Origin: Nocardioides seonyuensis
Lineage (GTDB): Bacteria > Actinomycetota > Actinomycetes > Propionibacteriales > Nocardioidaceae
Length of the DNA: 64,000 bases
Reading direction: 5' to 3'
NCBI RefSeq assembly: GCF_004683965.1
Contig: NZ_CP038436.1
Span: 1,116,001-1,180,000, forward strand
The notes beneath the pieces were generated by a model, which saw only the letters and a list, made by a program, of their open reading frames with translations, had not been told where the DNA came from and made no database searches. Shown here piece after piece: positions 53,546-61,957 of the stretch. The translations under genes were made by a program, and so were the position numbers. Every line of letters starts with the position of its first letter. Position 1 is the first letter of the stretch.

Positions 53546-54787
53546 TCAGGCGCCGATCACCTGGTTGAACTCCTTGTCGTACTCCTCGCGCACCTTGGTG
53601 TCGAGGTTCATGAAGGAGAAGGTGCCGGCGAGGTCGTCCTCGGTCGGGAAGATGAGCGGGTTGCCGACCAGCGACTTGTCGATCTTCGCCATCTCCTCCT
53701 CCGCCCCCTGCACGGGACAGATGTAGTTGACCCACGCCGCGACACGGGCCGCCACCTCGGGCTCGTAGTAGTAGTCCATCAGCTTCATCGCGTTGGCGCG
53801 GTGGTCGGCCTTGTTGGGCACCATCATGTTGTCGCTCCAGAGACCGAGGCCTTCCTCGGGGGCGATGAACTTGATGTCGGGGTTGTCGTACTGCATGACG
53901 ATGACGTCGCCCGACCAGGCCTCCGCCGCGACGAGGTCGCCCTTGTTGAGCGGCCCGGTGTAGTCGTTGCCGGTGAAGCGGCGCACCTGGCCGGAGTCGA
54001 CGACCTCCCTCAGCCGCTCGATCGCGGCGGCCCAGTCCTCGTCGTCGAAGTCCTCGGGGTCGGCCCCGGTGGTCTTGAGGAAGAAGGCCATCGTGTCGCC
54101 CATCTCGGAGAGCATGCTGATCTTGCCCTTGAGGTCGGGACGGGTGCAGAACTCCTCCCAGCTGGCGATCTCGCCGGTGTACTTGGAGTTGTAGGCGATG
54201 CCGGTCAGGCCGCTCTGCCACGGCACGGAGTGCTTGCGGTCCTCGTCCCAGGCGGGACTGCGCAGCGACTCCACCATGTTGGCCTCGACGTTCGGCATGG
54301 CCGACATGTCGAGCTCCTGCATCCAGCCGAGGCCGATCATGCGAGCAGCCATCCAGTCGGTCATCACGATGATGTCGCGGTCGACCGGCTCGCAGGCGCC
54401 GAGCTGGTTGCGGACCTTGGCGAAGAACTGGTTGTTGTCGTTGATGTCGGTGTTGTAGGTGACGTCGATCCCGGACTGCTTCTCGAAGTCCTCCAGGGTC
54501 GGGAGCCGCTTGCCCTTCTCGTCGATGTAGAGCGGCCAGTTGGAGAACACCAGCTTCGCCTCGGTGTCGCTGAGGTCCTCGCTCTTGCACTCCTCGGCGC
54601 TCTGCTGCGTGCCCGAGGTGCCGCAGGCTGCGAGGAGGTTGGCCGAGGAGAGACCCAGGGCACCGAGCCCGACGCCGCGCAGCACGTTGCGGCGGGACAT
54701 CATCTCGCGGGCCAGCTGCCGTGCCAGCCGGTCCGCCGCGCTGTCGTCGCCTCGGTAGGGCCCGTTCGTGCTCGTCCACCTGCTCAT
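53546..54787 (-). CDS. potD: Polyamine-type ABC substrate-binding lipoprotein (PotD), Tat signal
   Basis: The 413-residue binding protein has an N-terminal extension followed by a Tat signal (SRRNVLRGVGLGALG near residues 31-45) and lipobox LLAAC (Cys near 55). The mature part matches the PotD/PotF family: VFSNWPLYIDEKGKRLPTLE and YNTDINDNNQFFAKVRNQL. The ATG 54787 has a GGAGGATCC ribosome binding site, which decides the start. It leads the potDABC operon and is divergent from the AsnC-family gene. Confidence 0.92.
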   Translation of the reverse strand: MSRWTSTNGPYRGDDSAADRLARQLAREMMSRRNVLRGVGLGALGLSSANLLAACGTSGTQQSAEECKSEDLSDTEAKLVFSNWPLYIDEKGKRLPTLEDFEKQSGIDVTYNTDINDNNQFFAKVRNQLGACEPVDRDIIVMTDWMAARMIGLGWMQELDMSAMPNVEANMVESLRSPAWDEDRKHSVPWQSGLTGIAYNSKYTGEIASWEEFCTRPDLKGKISMLSEMGDTMAFFLKTTGADPEDFDDEDWAAAIERLREVVDSGQVRRFTGNDYTGPLNKGDLVAAEAWSGDVIVMQYDNPDIKFIAPEEGLGLWSDNMMVPNKADHRANAMKLMDYYYEPEVAARVAAWVNYICPVQGAEEEMAKIDKSLVGNPLIFPTEDDLAGTFSFMNLDTKVREEYDKEFNQVIGA

Positions 54788-54946
54788 GCGGATCCTCCTC
54801 GGGGGGTTCACACTCGGTGGACGGATCGTGCCACGCATCAGATTCTCGGACAAGGGAATCCGTCGAACCACGACGCACCTGCAACGAATTCCAGAGGTCT
54901 GGGCACGGTAGTTGTGCGGATCGCCAGCGAGTGCCACGATTCGCCG

Positions 54947-55426
54947 GTGACGACTCGGCCTCATCGCGACTCCGCCCCCGTCCAGCTCGACGACGTCTCC
55001 AAGGCGATCATCGAGCAGCTCCAGCAGGACGGGCGCCGGTCCTATGCCGCTATCGGCAAGGTGGTCGGGCTCTCCGAGGCCGCCGTACGACAGCGCGTGC
55101 AGCGCCTGACCGACAGCGGGGTGATGCAGGTCGTCGCGGTCACCGACCCCCTCCAGCTCGGCTTCGCCCGCCAGGCGATGATCGGCATCCGCGTGACCGG
55201 ACCGCTGGAGCCGGTGGCCGACAGGCTCACCGAGCTGGACGAGGTCGACTACGTCGTGATCACCGCTGGCTCCTACGACCTCCTCGCAGAGGCGGTGTGC
55301 TCCAGCGACGAGGAGCTGCTCGAGCTGGTCTCGCAGAAGATCCGTCGCATCGAGGGTGTGACCGGCACCGAGACGTTCATGTACCTCCAGCTGCGCAAGC
55401 AGACCTACTCGTGGGGTGTGCGCTGA
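54947..55426 (+). CDS. AsnC/Lrp family transcriptional regulator
   Basis: The 159-residue regulator has an N-terminal HTH (LDDVSKAIIEQLQQDGRRSYAAIGKVVGLSEAAVRQRVQRLTDSG, about residues 15-60) and a RAM ligand-binding domain (GIRVTGPLEPVADRLTELDEVDYVVITAGSYDLLAEAVC). Lrp-type proteins bind amino acids or amines and act as local or global switches. It stands between the pot operon and the FAD oxidase genes and most likely controls them. GTG 54947 starts without a clear ribosome binding site; the mRNA may be leaderless. Confidence 0.88.
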   Translation: MTTRPHRDSAPVQLDDVSKAIIEQLQQDGRRSYAAIGKVVGLSEAAVRQRVQRLTDSGVMQVVAVTDPLQLGFARQAMIGIRVTGPLEPVADRLTELDEVDYVVITAGSYDLLAEAVCSSDEELLELVSQKIRRIEGVTGTETFMYLQLRKQTYSWGVR

Positions 55427-56769
55427 CCGGCTCCCGCTGGTCCGGGCTCTCCTTCTGGCACGAGACGGCCGGGACCGACTGGACCCCTCGCCCGTCGCTG
55501 CCTGCGTCGACCCGGGCCGACGTCGCCATCGTGGGTGCGGGCTACACCGGGCTGTGGACCGCCCACTACCTCGCCGAGGCCGCCCCGGGCCTGCGCATCG
55601 TGGTGCTGGAGGCGGAGGTCGCGGGGTACGGCGCCTCGGGGCGCAACGGCGGCTGGTGCTCGGCGCTCTTCCCCTCGCCCTTCGACGCCGCCCAGCACCG
55701 GGCGATGCGCGAGACGGTCGACGAGGTGGCGCGCGCCGCGACCGCCGAGGGCATCGACGCCCACCTCGCCAAGGGCGGCACCATCACCCTCGCGCGCACC
55801 CGTGCCCAGCTCTCGCGGGCGCGCGCCGAGGTGGACGAGGCTCGGAGCCGGGGTCGCGGCGAGGACGACCTGGCCCTGCTCGACAAGGCTGCCGCGGACG
55901 CCGTCCTGCGGGCGACCGGGACACTCGGCGCCACCTACACACCCGACTGCGCGGCCATCCATCCCGCTCGCCTGGTGCGCGGGCTCGCCGACGCGGTCGA
56001 GCGACGAGGTGTCGCGGTCCACGAACGCACCAGGGTCCGCACGATCTCTCCCCACCGGGTCGAGACCGACCACGGCACCGTCACCGCCGACTTCGTGGTG
56101 CGGGCGACGGAGGGCTACACCCCGCGGCTGACCGGGCAGGAGCGCGCCGTCGCCCCGGTCCACTCGCTGGTGCTCGCCACCGCTCCTCTCAGCACGAGCC
56201 AGTGGGACGAGGTCGGGCTGGCGCGCCGCGAGACCTTCGCCGACCACCGCCACCTGATCATCTACGGCCAGCGCACCGCCGACGACCGGCTCGTCTTCGG
56301 CGGCCGCGGGGCGCCCTACCGCTTCGGCTCCCGGATCACGACCGACTTCTCCCGCGACCACCGGGTCTTCGAGAGGCTGCGAGAGACCCTGGTCGACCTC
56401 TTCCCCGTGCTGCGCGACGTCGAGGTCACCCACCGGTGGGGCGGAGTGCTCGGCATCCCGCGCGACTGGTGCGCCTCCGTCGGCCTCGACCGCGACACCG
56501 GGCTGGCCTGGGCCGGCGGCTACGTCGGCGACGGCGTGAGCACGACCAACCTCGCCGGCCGCACCCTGCGAGATCTGGTCCTGGGTCGTACGACGCCGCT
56601 CACCGAGCTTCCCTGGGTCGACCACCGGTCCCCCGACTGGGAGCGCGAGCCGCTGCGGTGGGCCGGCATCAACGCGGGCCTGCGCGCCGCCTCGCTCGCC
56701 GACCTCGAGGAGCGGATCACGCGACGGCCCAGCGTCGTTGCCTCAGCCCTGGACCGGTTGACGCACTGA
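55411..56769 (+). CDS. FAD-dependent amine oxidase (PuuB-like, DAO superfamily)
   Basis: The 452-residue flavoprotein has the dinucleotide motif VAIVGAGYTGLWTAHYL (about residues 31-47) and GASGRNGGWCSALFPSP (about 73-89), matching the DAO/PuuB superfamily of gamma-glutamylputrescine and other amine oxidases. WAGGYVGDGVSTTNLAG near the C-terminus is the second FAD site. GTG 55411 overlaps the AsnC gene by 16 bases, so it is co-regulated. It would oxidise an amine or its glutamyl conjugate to aldehyde with H2O2 release. Confidence 0.88.
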   Translation: MGCALTGSRWSGLSFWHETAGTDWTPRPSLPASTRADVAIVGAGYTGLWTAHYLAEAAPGLRIVVLEAEVAGYGASGRNGGWCSALFPSPFDAAQHRAMRETVDEVARAATAEGIDAHLAKGGTITLARTRAQLSRARAEVDEARSRGRGEDDLALLDKAAADAVLRATGTLGATYTPDCAAIHPARLVRGLADAVERRGVAVHERTRVRTISPHRVETDHGTVTADFVVRATEGYTPRLTGQERAVAPVHSLVLATAPLSTSQWDEVGLARRETFADHRHLIIYGQRTADDRLVFGGRGAPYRFGSRITTDFSRDHRVFERLRETLVDLFPVLRDVEVTHRWGGVLGIPRDWCASVGLDRDTGLAWAGGYVGDGVSTTNLAGRTLRDLVLGRTTPLTELPWVDHRSPDWEREPLRWAGINAGLRAASLADLEERITRRPSVVASALDRLTH

Positions 56770-56774
56770 TCTGG

Positions 56775-56798
56775 GAATCACCGGCCGGCCGGGGATTC
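56775..56798. terminator. Terminator-like hairpin between convergent genes
   Basis: GAATCACCGGCC (56775-56786) faces GGCCGGGGATTC (56787-56798), 12-bp arms with one mismatch and no loop. It lies between stops of the FAD oxidase gene and the PPOX gene. Without a clear U-tract on either side it could still serve as a bidirectional terminator. Confidence 0.5.
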
Positions 56799-56807
56799 AG
56801 ATGCGGG

Positions 56808-57296
56808 TCAGAGCTGTACGACGCCGCTACTGTCGTCGTCCTCGTCCTCGGCCTTGTCGTCGCTCACGAGCCCCTTGACGAGCTTGACCACCATCGCGGC
56901 CTTGCCCGGGTTCTCCCAGTACTCCGCGGTGTCCGCGGTCACCTTGATCAGGCCGTTGTTGGGGTCCTGGGCATCGCCCTTCATGAAGGCCGACACCGAC
57001 GGGTCCCACAGCTCCTCGAGCTTGGCGCGGTCCTCGCTCACCTCGGCGTTGCCGGCCAGCGAGACCCAGCCCTTGTCGCTGGCGTAGGCGACGTTGACGG
57101 CCGGGCGCTGCCTGATCGCGGCAACCTTGTCGGTGTCGAGCTCGGTGATGAACCACACCGTGCCCGGGTCGTCGAAGTCCTGGGTCCCGAGCGGCACGGA
57201 CACGAGCCGGCCGACGTCGTCGACATAGGTGAGGACTGCGATCCGCGTCTTCTCCATGATCTCGGCAACGAGCTCTCGAGGGTCCTGGTCAGGCAT
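56808..57296 (-). CDS. Pyridoxamine 5'-phosphate oxidase family protein (general stress protein 26-like)
   Basis: The 162-residue FMN-binding split-barrel protein has RIAVLTYVDDVGRLVSVPLGTQDF near the start, GTVWFITELDTDKVAAIRQRPAVNVAYA, and a C-terminal acidic tail (KAEDEDDDSS). The GSP26/YdaG branch binds flavin or F420 and not pyridoxamine phosphate. ATG 57296 has an AAGGAG ribosome binding site. A role in stress or flavin redox is likely. Confidence 0.87.
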   Translation of the reverse strand: MPDQDPRELVAEIMEKTRIAVLTYVDDVGRLVSVPLGTQDFDDPGTVWFITELDTDKVAAIRQRPAVNVAYASDKGWVSLAGNAEVSEDRAKLEELWDPSVSAFMKGDAQDPNNGLIKVTADTAEYWENPGKAAMVVKLVKGLVSDDKAEDEDDDSSGVVQL

Positions 57297-57388
57297 GCTG
57301 TGCTCCTTCTCCGAGTGAGGGCAGGTCGACGTGGATGTGCCCACTTCACCCGGCACCTAGCCGGACGGCTGGCTGGCGCTCGCTGCGA

Positions 57389-57499
57389 TCAGTCCATGTT
57401 CAGCAGGAGGGTCAGCAGCACCGACGCCGCGACCGACACCGCGATCATCACCAGACACCCCATCGCGCCGCCCAGCGGCCTCACACGTACCGGACTCAT
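57389..57499 (-). CDS. Small single-pass membrane protein (36 residues)
   Basis: ATG 57499 opens 36 codons ending TGA 57391-57389. The product starts MSPVRVRPLGGAMGC and is hydrophobic from about residue 14 (CLVMIAVSVAASVLLTLLL), ending NMD. A GAGGTGG ribosome binding site stands 7 bases upstream. GC-rich third positions support coding. It lies 93 bases downstream of the PPOX gene. I recall similar actinobacterial small proteins but cannot name a family. Confidence 0.65.
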   Translation of the reverse strand: MSPVRVRPLGGAMGCLVMIAVSVAASVLLTLLLNMD

Positions 57500-57573
57500 G
57501 GACCCACCACCTCTCGAGGACCCCCGTACCCCGGTGCGGCCGTGATGAGCCCTGCAGTCGCGGGACGATCGCG

Positions 57574-57744
57574 TCAGGCGTATCGGCGCCCACTCTGCGC
57601 GGTGAAGCTGACGCTGACCGAGTCGTTCTCGCGGTGATGCCGGCAGATGCCCGCCTCCTGCAGCTCTTCGAGGACTTCGAGCGGCGGCTCCTCATCCGGG
57701 GTGTATGACCTGGGTCGCTGATCACTCGTACCTGGTACGAGCAA
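57574..57744 (-). CDS. Possible small protein, TTG start (56 residues)
   Basis: A frame with coding-like third positions (about 88% G or C by my count over 43 codons) runs SYTPDEEPPLEVLEELQEAG, then ICRHHRENDSVSVSFTAQSGRRYA to TGA 57576-57574. Only TTG 57744 can start it without an upstream stop being passed. The palindrome at 57725-57741 would then lie inside the first codons. It may be a true small gene with a regulated start or a decayed one. Confidence 0.4.
   Translation of the reverse strand: MLVPGTSDQRPRSYTPDEEPPLEVLEELQEAGICRHHRENDSVSVSFTAQSGRRYA
57725..57741. promoter_or_regulatory. 17-bp perfect palindrome
   Basis: CTCGTACCTGGTACGAG has 8-bp perfect arms and a one-base centre. It lies between the FAD oxidase stop (57772) and the small frame at 57574-57744. 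It looks like an operator for a dimeric regulator or a short hairpin. No regulator gene is adjacent. Confidence 0.5.
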
Positions 57745-57771
57745 CGCGCGACCTAGGTGCAGTGGTCACCC

Positions 57772-59160
57772 CTAGAAGTCGAAGCCCACGCCCAGCCGGT
57801 CGAGCGTGCGCAGCCACAGGTTCCTTCGGCCAGTCCGGTCCTCGCGGGCGAAGGCCCAGCGGGTGAGGGTGATCCCCACCCAGGCGAACGGCTCGGGAGG
57901 GAACGGCAGCGGCGTCTCGCGCACCATGCGCAGCCGTGTCCGCTCGGTCTCCTCACCGGTCACCAGGTCGAGCAGCACGTCGGCCGCGAACCGCGACGCC
58001 CCGACGCCGAGCCCGGTGAAGCCGAGCGCGTAGGCGGTCCGCCCCTTGTGGGCGGTCCCCCAGAACGCGCAGAACCGCGTGCACGTGTCGATCACCCCGG
58101 ACCAGCGGTGGGTGAAGCGGATGCCGTCGAGCTGGGGGAACGTCTCGGCGAAGTTGCGGGCCAGCAGGTCGAAGGTCTGGGGGCGGTCGTAGTTGCCCGG
58201 GGCGACCGAGCGCCCGTAGTGGTAGACCGCCTCGTAGCCGCCCCACAGGATCCGCCGGTCGGGCGTGATCCGGTAGTAGTGGAACTGGTTGCCGGAGTCT
58301 GCGACGCCGATCGCCGGGTCCCAGCGCAGCGACGCCAGCTGCTCGGCGGTCAACGGCTCGGTCGCCAGCACGTAGTCGTAGACCGGCACCACCGACCAGC
58401 GCAGTCGTGGCACGAGGCCCTGGAAGGCGTTCGTCGCCAGCACCACCGACTGCGCGTGCACCACCGACCTCGTCCCCCCGCCGCGCACGCGCGCCTCGAC
58501 GCCGTACGACGTCTCGCGCAGCGCCTCGACGCGGGTGCCCTCCGCGATCCGGGCACCGAGTCCCTCCGCCGCCCGAGCCAGCCCCCAGGCCAGTCGTGCA
58601 GGGTCGACGAGCGCGCACCCCTCTGCGTCGAAGCGCCCCGCCAGGTAGGTCGGGGAGTCGACCATCTCGCGCACGGCCTCGGTCGTGAGGAAGCCGGGCT
58701 GGTCCGGCTCGTGGGCCGCCACCTCGTGCGGGGTCCGAGCCACCGACAGCTGGCCGCCGCGGACGAAGCCGCACTCGATGCCGTAGCGGTCGACTGTCTC
58801 CTCGATCTCGTCGAGGTTGCGCAGGCCGAGGGCGTGGATGGTGTCGTACTCCTCGGGCCAGCGGGCGCGACCGTTGGCCTCACCGTGGGTGAGGCTGGCC
58901 TCGCAGAAGCCGCCGTTGCGACCGGTGGCGTGCTCGGCGATGCGGTCGCCCTCGACGAGGAGCACGCTGAGGGTCGGGTCGCGCTCGAGGGCGCGCAGGG
59001 CGGTCCACAGCCCGGTGAATCCGCCGCCCACGACCAGGAGGTCGACCTCGCAGCCCTCGGTGACCGGCGGCCTGGGGTCCGGACGATCGGCGCTGTCGAG
59101 CCACAGGGGAACGAGGGCCGAGCCGGCCCAGCTCGCGTCGACCGTGGCGTCCGAGCTCAT
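57772..59160 (-). CDS. Second FAD-dependent amine oxidase (PuuB-like)
   Basis: The 462-residue flavoprotein is a paralogue of the oxidase at 55411: it has LLVVGGGFTGLWTALRAL (about residues 42-59) and ATGRNGGFCEASLTHGE, echoing GYTGLWTA and GRNGGWCSA. The second FAD motif is FTGLGVGASRFAADV near the C-terminus. It is read divergently from the aminotransferase gene with a 100-base shared upstream region. Two such oxidases imply two different amines or two steps. Confidence 0.88.
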   Translation of the reverse strand: MSSDATVDASWAGSALVPLWLDSADRPDPRPPVTEGCEVDLLVVGGGFTGLWTALRALERDPTLSVLLVEGDRIAEHATGRNGGFCEASLTHGEANGRARWPEEYDTIHALGLRNLDEIEETVDRYGIECGFVRGGQLSVARTPHEVAAHEPDQPGFLTTEAVREMVDSPTYLAGRFDAEGCALVDPARLAWGLARAAEGLGARIAEGTRVEALRETSYGVEARVRGGGTRSVVHAQSVVLATNAFQGLVPRLRWSVVPVYDYVLATEPLTAEQLASLRWDPAIGVADSGNQFHYYRITPDRRILWGGYEAVYHYGRSVAPGNYDRPQTFDLLARNFAETFPQLDGIRFTHRWSGVIDTCTRFCAFWGTAHKGRTAYALGFTGLGVGASRFAADVLLDLVTGEETERTRLRMVRETPLPFPPEPFAWVGITLTRWAFAREDRTGRRNLWLRTLDRLGVGFDF

Positions 59161-59260
59161 GTCGGCACCCTAGACCATCTTCTTCGCATCCCGTTGTCCA
59201 GACGGGCTTGCACCTTCGGAATCGTTGGTGTTCGGCTTGCCAGAAGGGGGATACCAGCCC

Positions 59261-60655
59261 ATGATGGGGCCCATGGCTCTCGATTCGGATGCTCAGCAGC
59301 GCGCCGCCAAGGACAACCTCTGGATGCACTTCACCCGGCAGGGCGGCTACGCGGACCACGACGTGCCGGTCATCGTGCGCGGCGAGGGCGCCTACATCTA
59401 CGACGACAAGGGTCGGCGCTACCTCGACGGGCTGGCCGGACTCTTCGTCTCGCAGCTGGGCCACGGTCGCACCGAGCTTGCCGAGGCCGCGGCCAAGCAG
59501 GCCAAGGAGCTGGCGTTCATGCCGCTGTGGTCCTACGCGCACCCACCGGCGATCGAGCTGGCCGAGCGGGTGGCTGCCTACGCCCCCGGTGACCTCAACC
59601 GGGTCTTCTTCACCAGCGGCGGCGGCGAGGCCGTCGAGACCGCGTGGAAGCTGGCCAAGAACTACTACAAGCTCACCGGCCGGCCGATGAAGCACAAGGT
59701 GATCAGCAGGGCCATCGCCTACCACGGCACCACCCAGGGTGCGCTCTCGATCACGGGGCTGCCCTTCCTCAAGCAGCAGTTCGAGCCGTTGGTGCCCTCG
59801 ACGTTCCGGGTGCCCAACACCAACTACTACCGCGCGACCGAGCACGGCTCCCCCGAGGGGCTGACTCCCGAGCAGTTCGGGCGCTGGGCCGCCGACCAGA
59901 TCGCCATCGCCATCGAGAACGAGGGCCCTGACACGGTCGCGGCGGTCTTCCTCGAGCCCGTCCAGAACGCCGGCGGGTGCTTCCCTCCCCCGCCCGGCTA
60001 CTTCGACCGGGTGCGCGAGATCTGCGACCAGTACGACGTCCTGCTCGTCTCCGACGAGGTCATCTGCGCCTTCGGCCGGCTCGGCCACATGTTCGGCGCC
60101 GACCGCTTCGGCTACCAGCCCGACATCATCACCTGCGCCAAGGGCATCACCTCGGGCTACGCACCCCTGGGCGCGATGATCGCCTCGGACCGGCTGATGG
60201 AGCCCTTCCTCGAGGACGGCGCGATGTTCGCCCACGGCTACACCTTCGGCGGCCACCCGGTGTCGACCGCGGTCGCCCTGGCCAACCTCGACATCTTCGA
60301 GAGCGAGAACGTCCTGGAGCACGTCCGCGACAACGAGGGTGCCTTCCGCGCCACGCTCGAGCGGCTCAAGGACCTGCCGATCGTCGGCGACGTGCGCGGC
60401 GAGGGCTACTTCTACGGGATCGAGCTCGTCAAGGACAAGGACACCAAGGAGACCTTCAGCGACGAGGAGTGCGAGCGGATCCTGTTCGGCGCGGTGTCCA
60501 AGGGACTCTTCGAGGAGGGTCTCTACTGCCGCGCCGACGACCGCGGCGACCCGGTCGTGCAGCTCGCCCCGCCGCTGATCTGCGACCAGTCGCACTTCGA
60601 CGAGATCGAGCAGATCCTGCGCGTGGTCCTCGACAAGGCACACGCGCTGCTCTGA
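59261..60655 (+). CDS. Class III (omega) aminotransferase, putrescine/amine type
   Basis: The 464-residue PLP enzyme has FFTSGGGEAVETAWKLAKNYY, IISRAIAYHGTTQGALSITG-like segment, VLLVSDEVICAFGRLGHMF (Asp of the PLP ring) and the PLP Lys in ITCAKGITSGYAPLGA. Ends RVVLDKAHALL. It transfers the amino group of an omega-amine to pyruvate or 2-oxoglutarate, giving the aldehyde. ATG 59261 follows AGAAGGGGG, which decides the start over the 12-codon-longer frame. It is the likely first deamination step with the ALDH at 47444. Confidence 0.92.
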   Translation: MMGPMALDSDAQQRAAKDNLWMHFTRQGGYADHDVPVIVRGEGAYIYDDKGRRYLDGLAGLFVSQLGHGRTELAEAAAKQAKELAFMPLWSYAHPPAIELAERVAAYAPGDLNRVFFTSGGGEAVETAWKLAKNYYKLTGRPMKHKVISRAIAYHGTTQGALSITGLPFLKQQFEPLVPSTFRVPNTNYYRATEHGSPEGLTPEQFGRWAADQIAIAIENEGPDTVAAVFLEPVQNAGGCFPPPPGYFDRVREICDQYDVLLVSDEVICAFGRLGHMFGADRFGYQPDIITCAKGITSGYAPLGAMIASDRLMEPFLEDGAMFAHGYTFGGHPVSTAVALANLDIFESENVLEHVRDNEGAFRATLERLKDLPIVGDVRGEGYFYGIELVKDKDTKETFSDEECERILFGAVSKGLFEEGLYCRADDRGDPVVQLAPPLICDQSHFDEIEQILRVVLDKAHALL

Positions 60656-60676
60656 CGCTGGCCGCCTCGCGGGGGA

Positions 60677-61957
60677 CTACGTGGTCCGACGATCCGCCGG
60701 GGGCTTGGCGACGAACGTGAGCGCCACCGCGGCCAGGGCGATGACGCCGATCGTGGTGTAGGCCAGCGTGTACGCCTTCTCCTCGCCGATCAGGGCCGAG
60801 GCGATGATCGGGCCGATGATGCCGCCCAGGCTCCAGCCGATCAGCATCAGGCCGTAGATCGCGCCCGCGAACTTCACGCCGAAGAAGTCGCCTGCCGTCG
60901 CGGGCATGGTGCCGAAGGTGCCGCCGTAGCAGAGGTAGATCACCGCGGCCAGCACGGCGAACAGCACCTCGTTGCTCGCCTGGGGCAACAGGATCAGGCA
61001 GATCCCCTGGAGCCCCAGGATGGCGGCGAACGTCTTCATCCGGCCGATCCTGTCCGAGATCGCGGCCCACACGATGCGGCCGCCGCCGTTGAAGATCGCC
61101 AGCACGCCCACCAGCGTCGCGGCCCCGCCCACGGAGTACCCGGCGATGTCGGTCGCGCTCAGCTTGGCCTGCGAGATCAGCGAGATACCGGCCGAGACGC
61201 TGAGCGTGAGGATCGCGGTCAGGAGGTACCACTGGGGGGTGCGCAACGCCTCACCCTGGGTGTAGTCCTTGCGCTGGTCGACGGCGCCGCCCCCCGAGGC
61301 GGACTCGTGCCCGGGCACCGCGTAGTCCGCCGGCGGGTTGCGGAAGATCGAGGCTCCCACCAGGGACATCACGAGGTAGGCGATGCCCAGCGGCAGGAAG
61401 GCGCCGGTGGGGTCGTCGGGGTCGCGGTCGATGAGCCACTGCGCCACCGGCGAGGTGAGCACCGCACCGAAGCCGAACCCGCCCACCGCGAGGCCGGTGA
61501 TCAGGCCCTTCTTGTCGGGGAACCACTTCTGCAGCATCGCGATCGGCACGATGTAGGCGAAGCCGAGGCCGAAGCCGCTGATGACGCCGTAGCCCAGGAT
61601 CAGCAGCCAGTAGTCGTCGGCGCCGTTCGTCATCGAGGCGAGCAGGATCCCGGCGGCGTAGATGACGCCGCCGAGGAGCGCCACCAGTCTCGGGCCCTTG
61701 GCGTCCTGCAGTCGGCCGCCGACGTAGCTGCCGACGAAGATCATGCCGATGGTGACGGTGAACGGCATGGACGCGCGTACCTTGCTCAGCTCCCACGACG
61801 GGGCGTTCTCCAGAGCGCCGCCGAAGACGCTCCAGGCGTAGACCGCGCCGATCGAGAACTGCAGCAGCAGGCCGCCGGCGACCAGCAGCCAGCGGAAGCC
61901 GCCTGAGGGCACCGCGTCGTCGGTCCGACCGTGGGTGGTGTCCTGGTTGCTGGTCAT
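60677..61957 (-). CDS. OFA-family MFS transporter (oxalate/formate type)
   Basis: The 426-residue carrier has 12 hydrophobic segments and the OFA pattern: GAVYAWSVFGGAL near the N-terminus, IGMIFVGSYVGGRLQDAKGPR in loop 2-3, and YGVISGFGLGFAYIVP. The family exchanges oxalate/formate or imports monocarboxylates. ATG 61957 forms TGATG with the NrfD stop; GTG one codon earlier is also possible. GGAGAGG ribosome binding. Next to FDH subunits it is a good formate carrier candidate. Confidence 0.88.
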   Translation of the reverse strand: MTSNQDTTHGRTDDAVPSGGFRWLLVAGGLLLQFSIGAVYAWSVFGGALENAPSWELSKVRASMPFTVTIGMIFVGSYVGGRLQDAKGPRLVALLGGVIYAAGILLASMTNGADDYWLLILGYGVISGFGLGFAYIVPIAMLQKWFPDKKGLITGLAVGGFGFGAVLTSPVAQWLIDRDPDDPTGAFLPLGIAYLVMSLVGASIFRNPPADYAVPGHESASGGGAVDQRKDYTQGEALRTPQWYLLTAILTLSVSAGISLISQAKLSATDIAGYSVGGAATLVGVLAIFNGGGRIVWAAISDRIGRMKTFAAILGLQGICLILLPQASNEVLFAVLAAVIYLCYGGTFGTMPATAGDFFGVKFAGAIYGLMLIGWSLGGIIGPIIASALIGEEKAYTLAYTTIGVIALAAVALTFVAKPPADRRTT

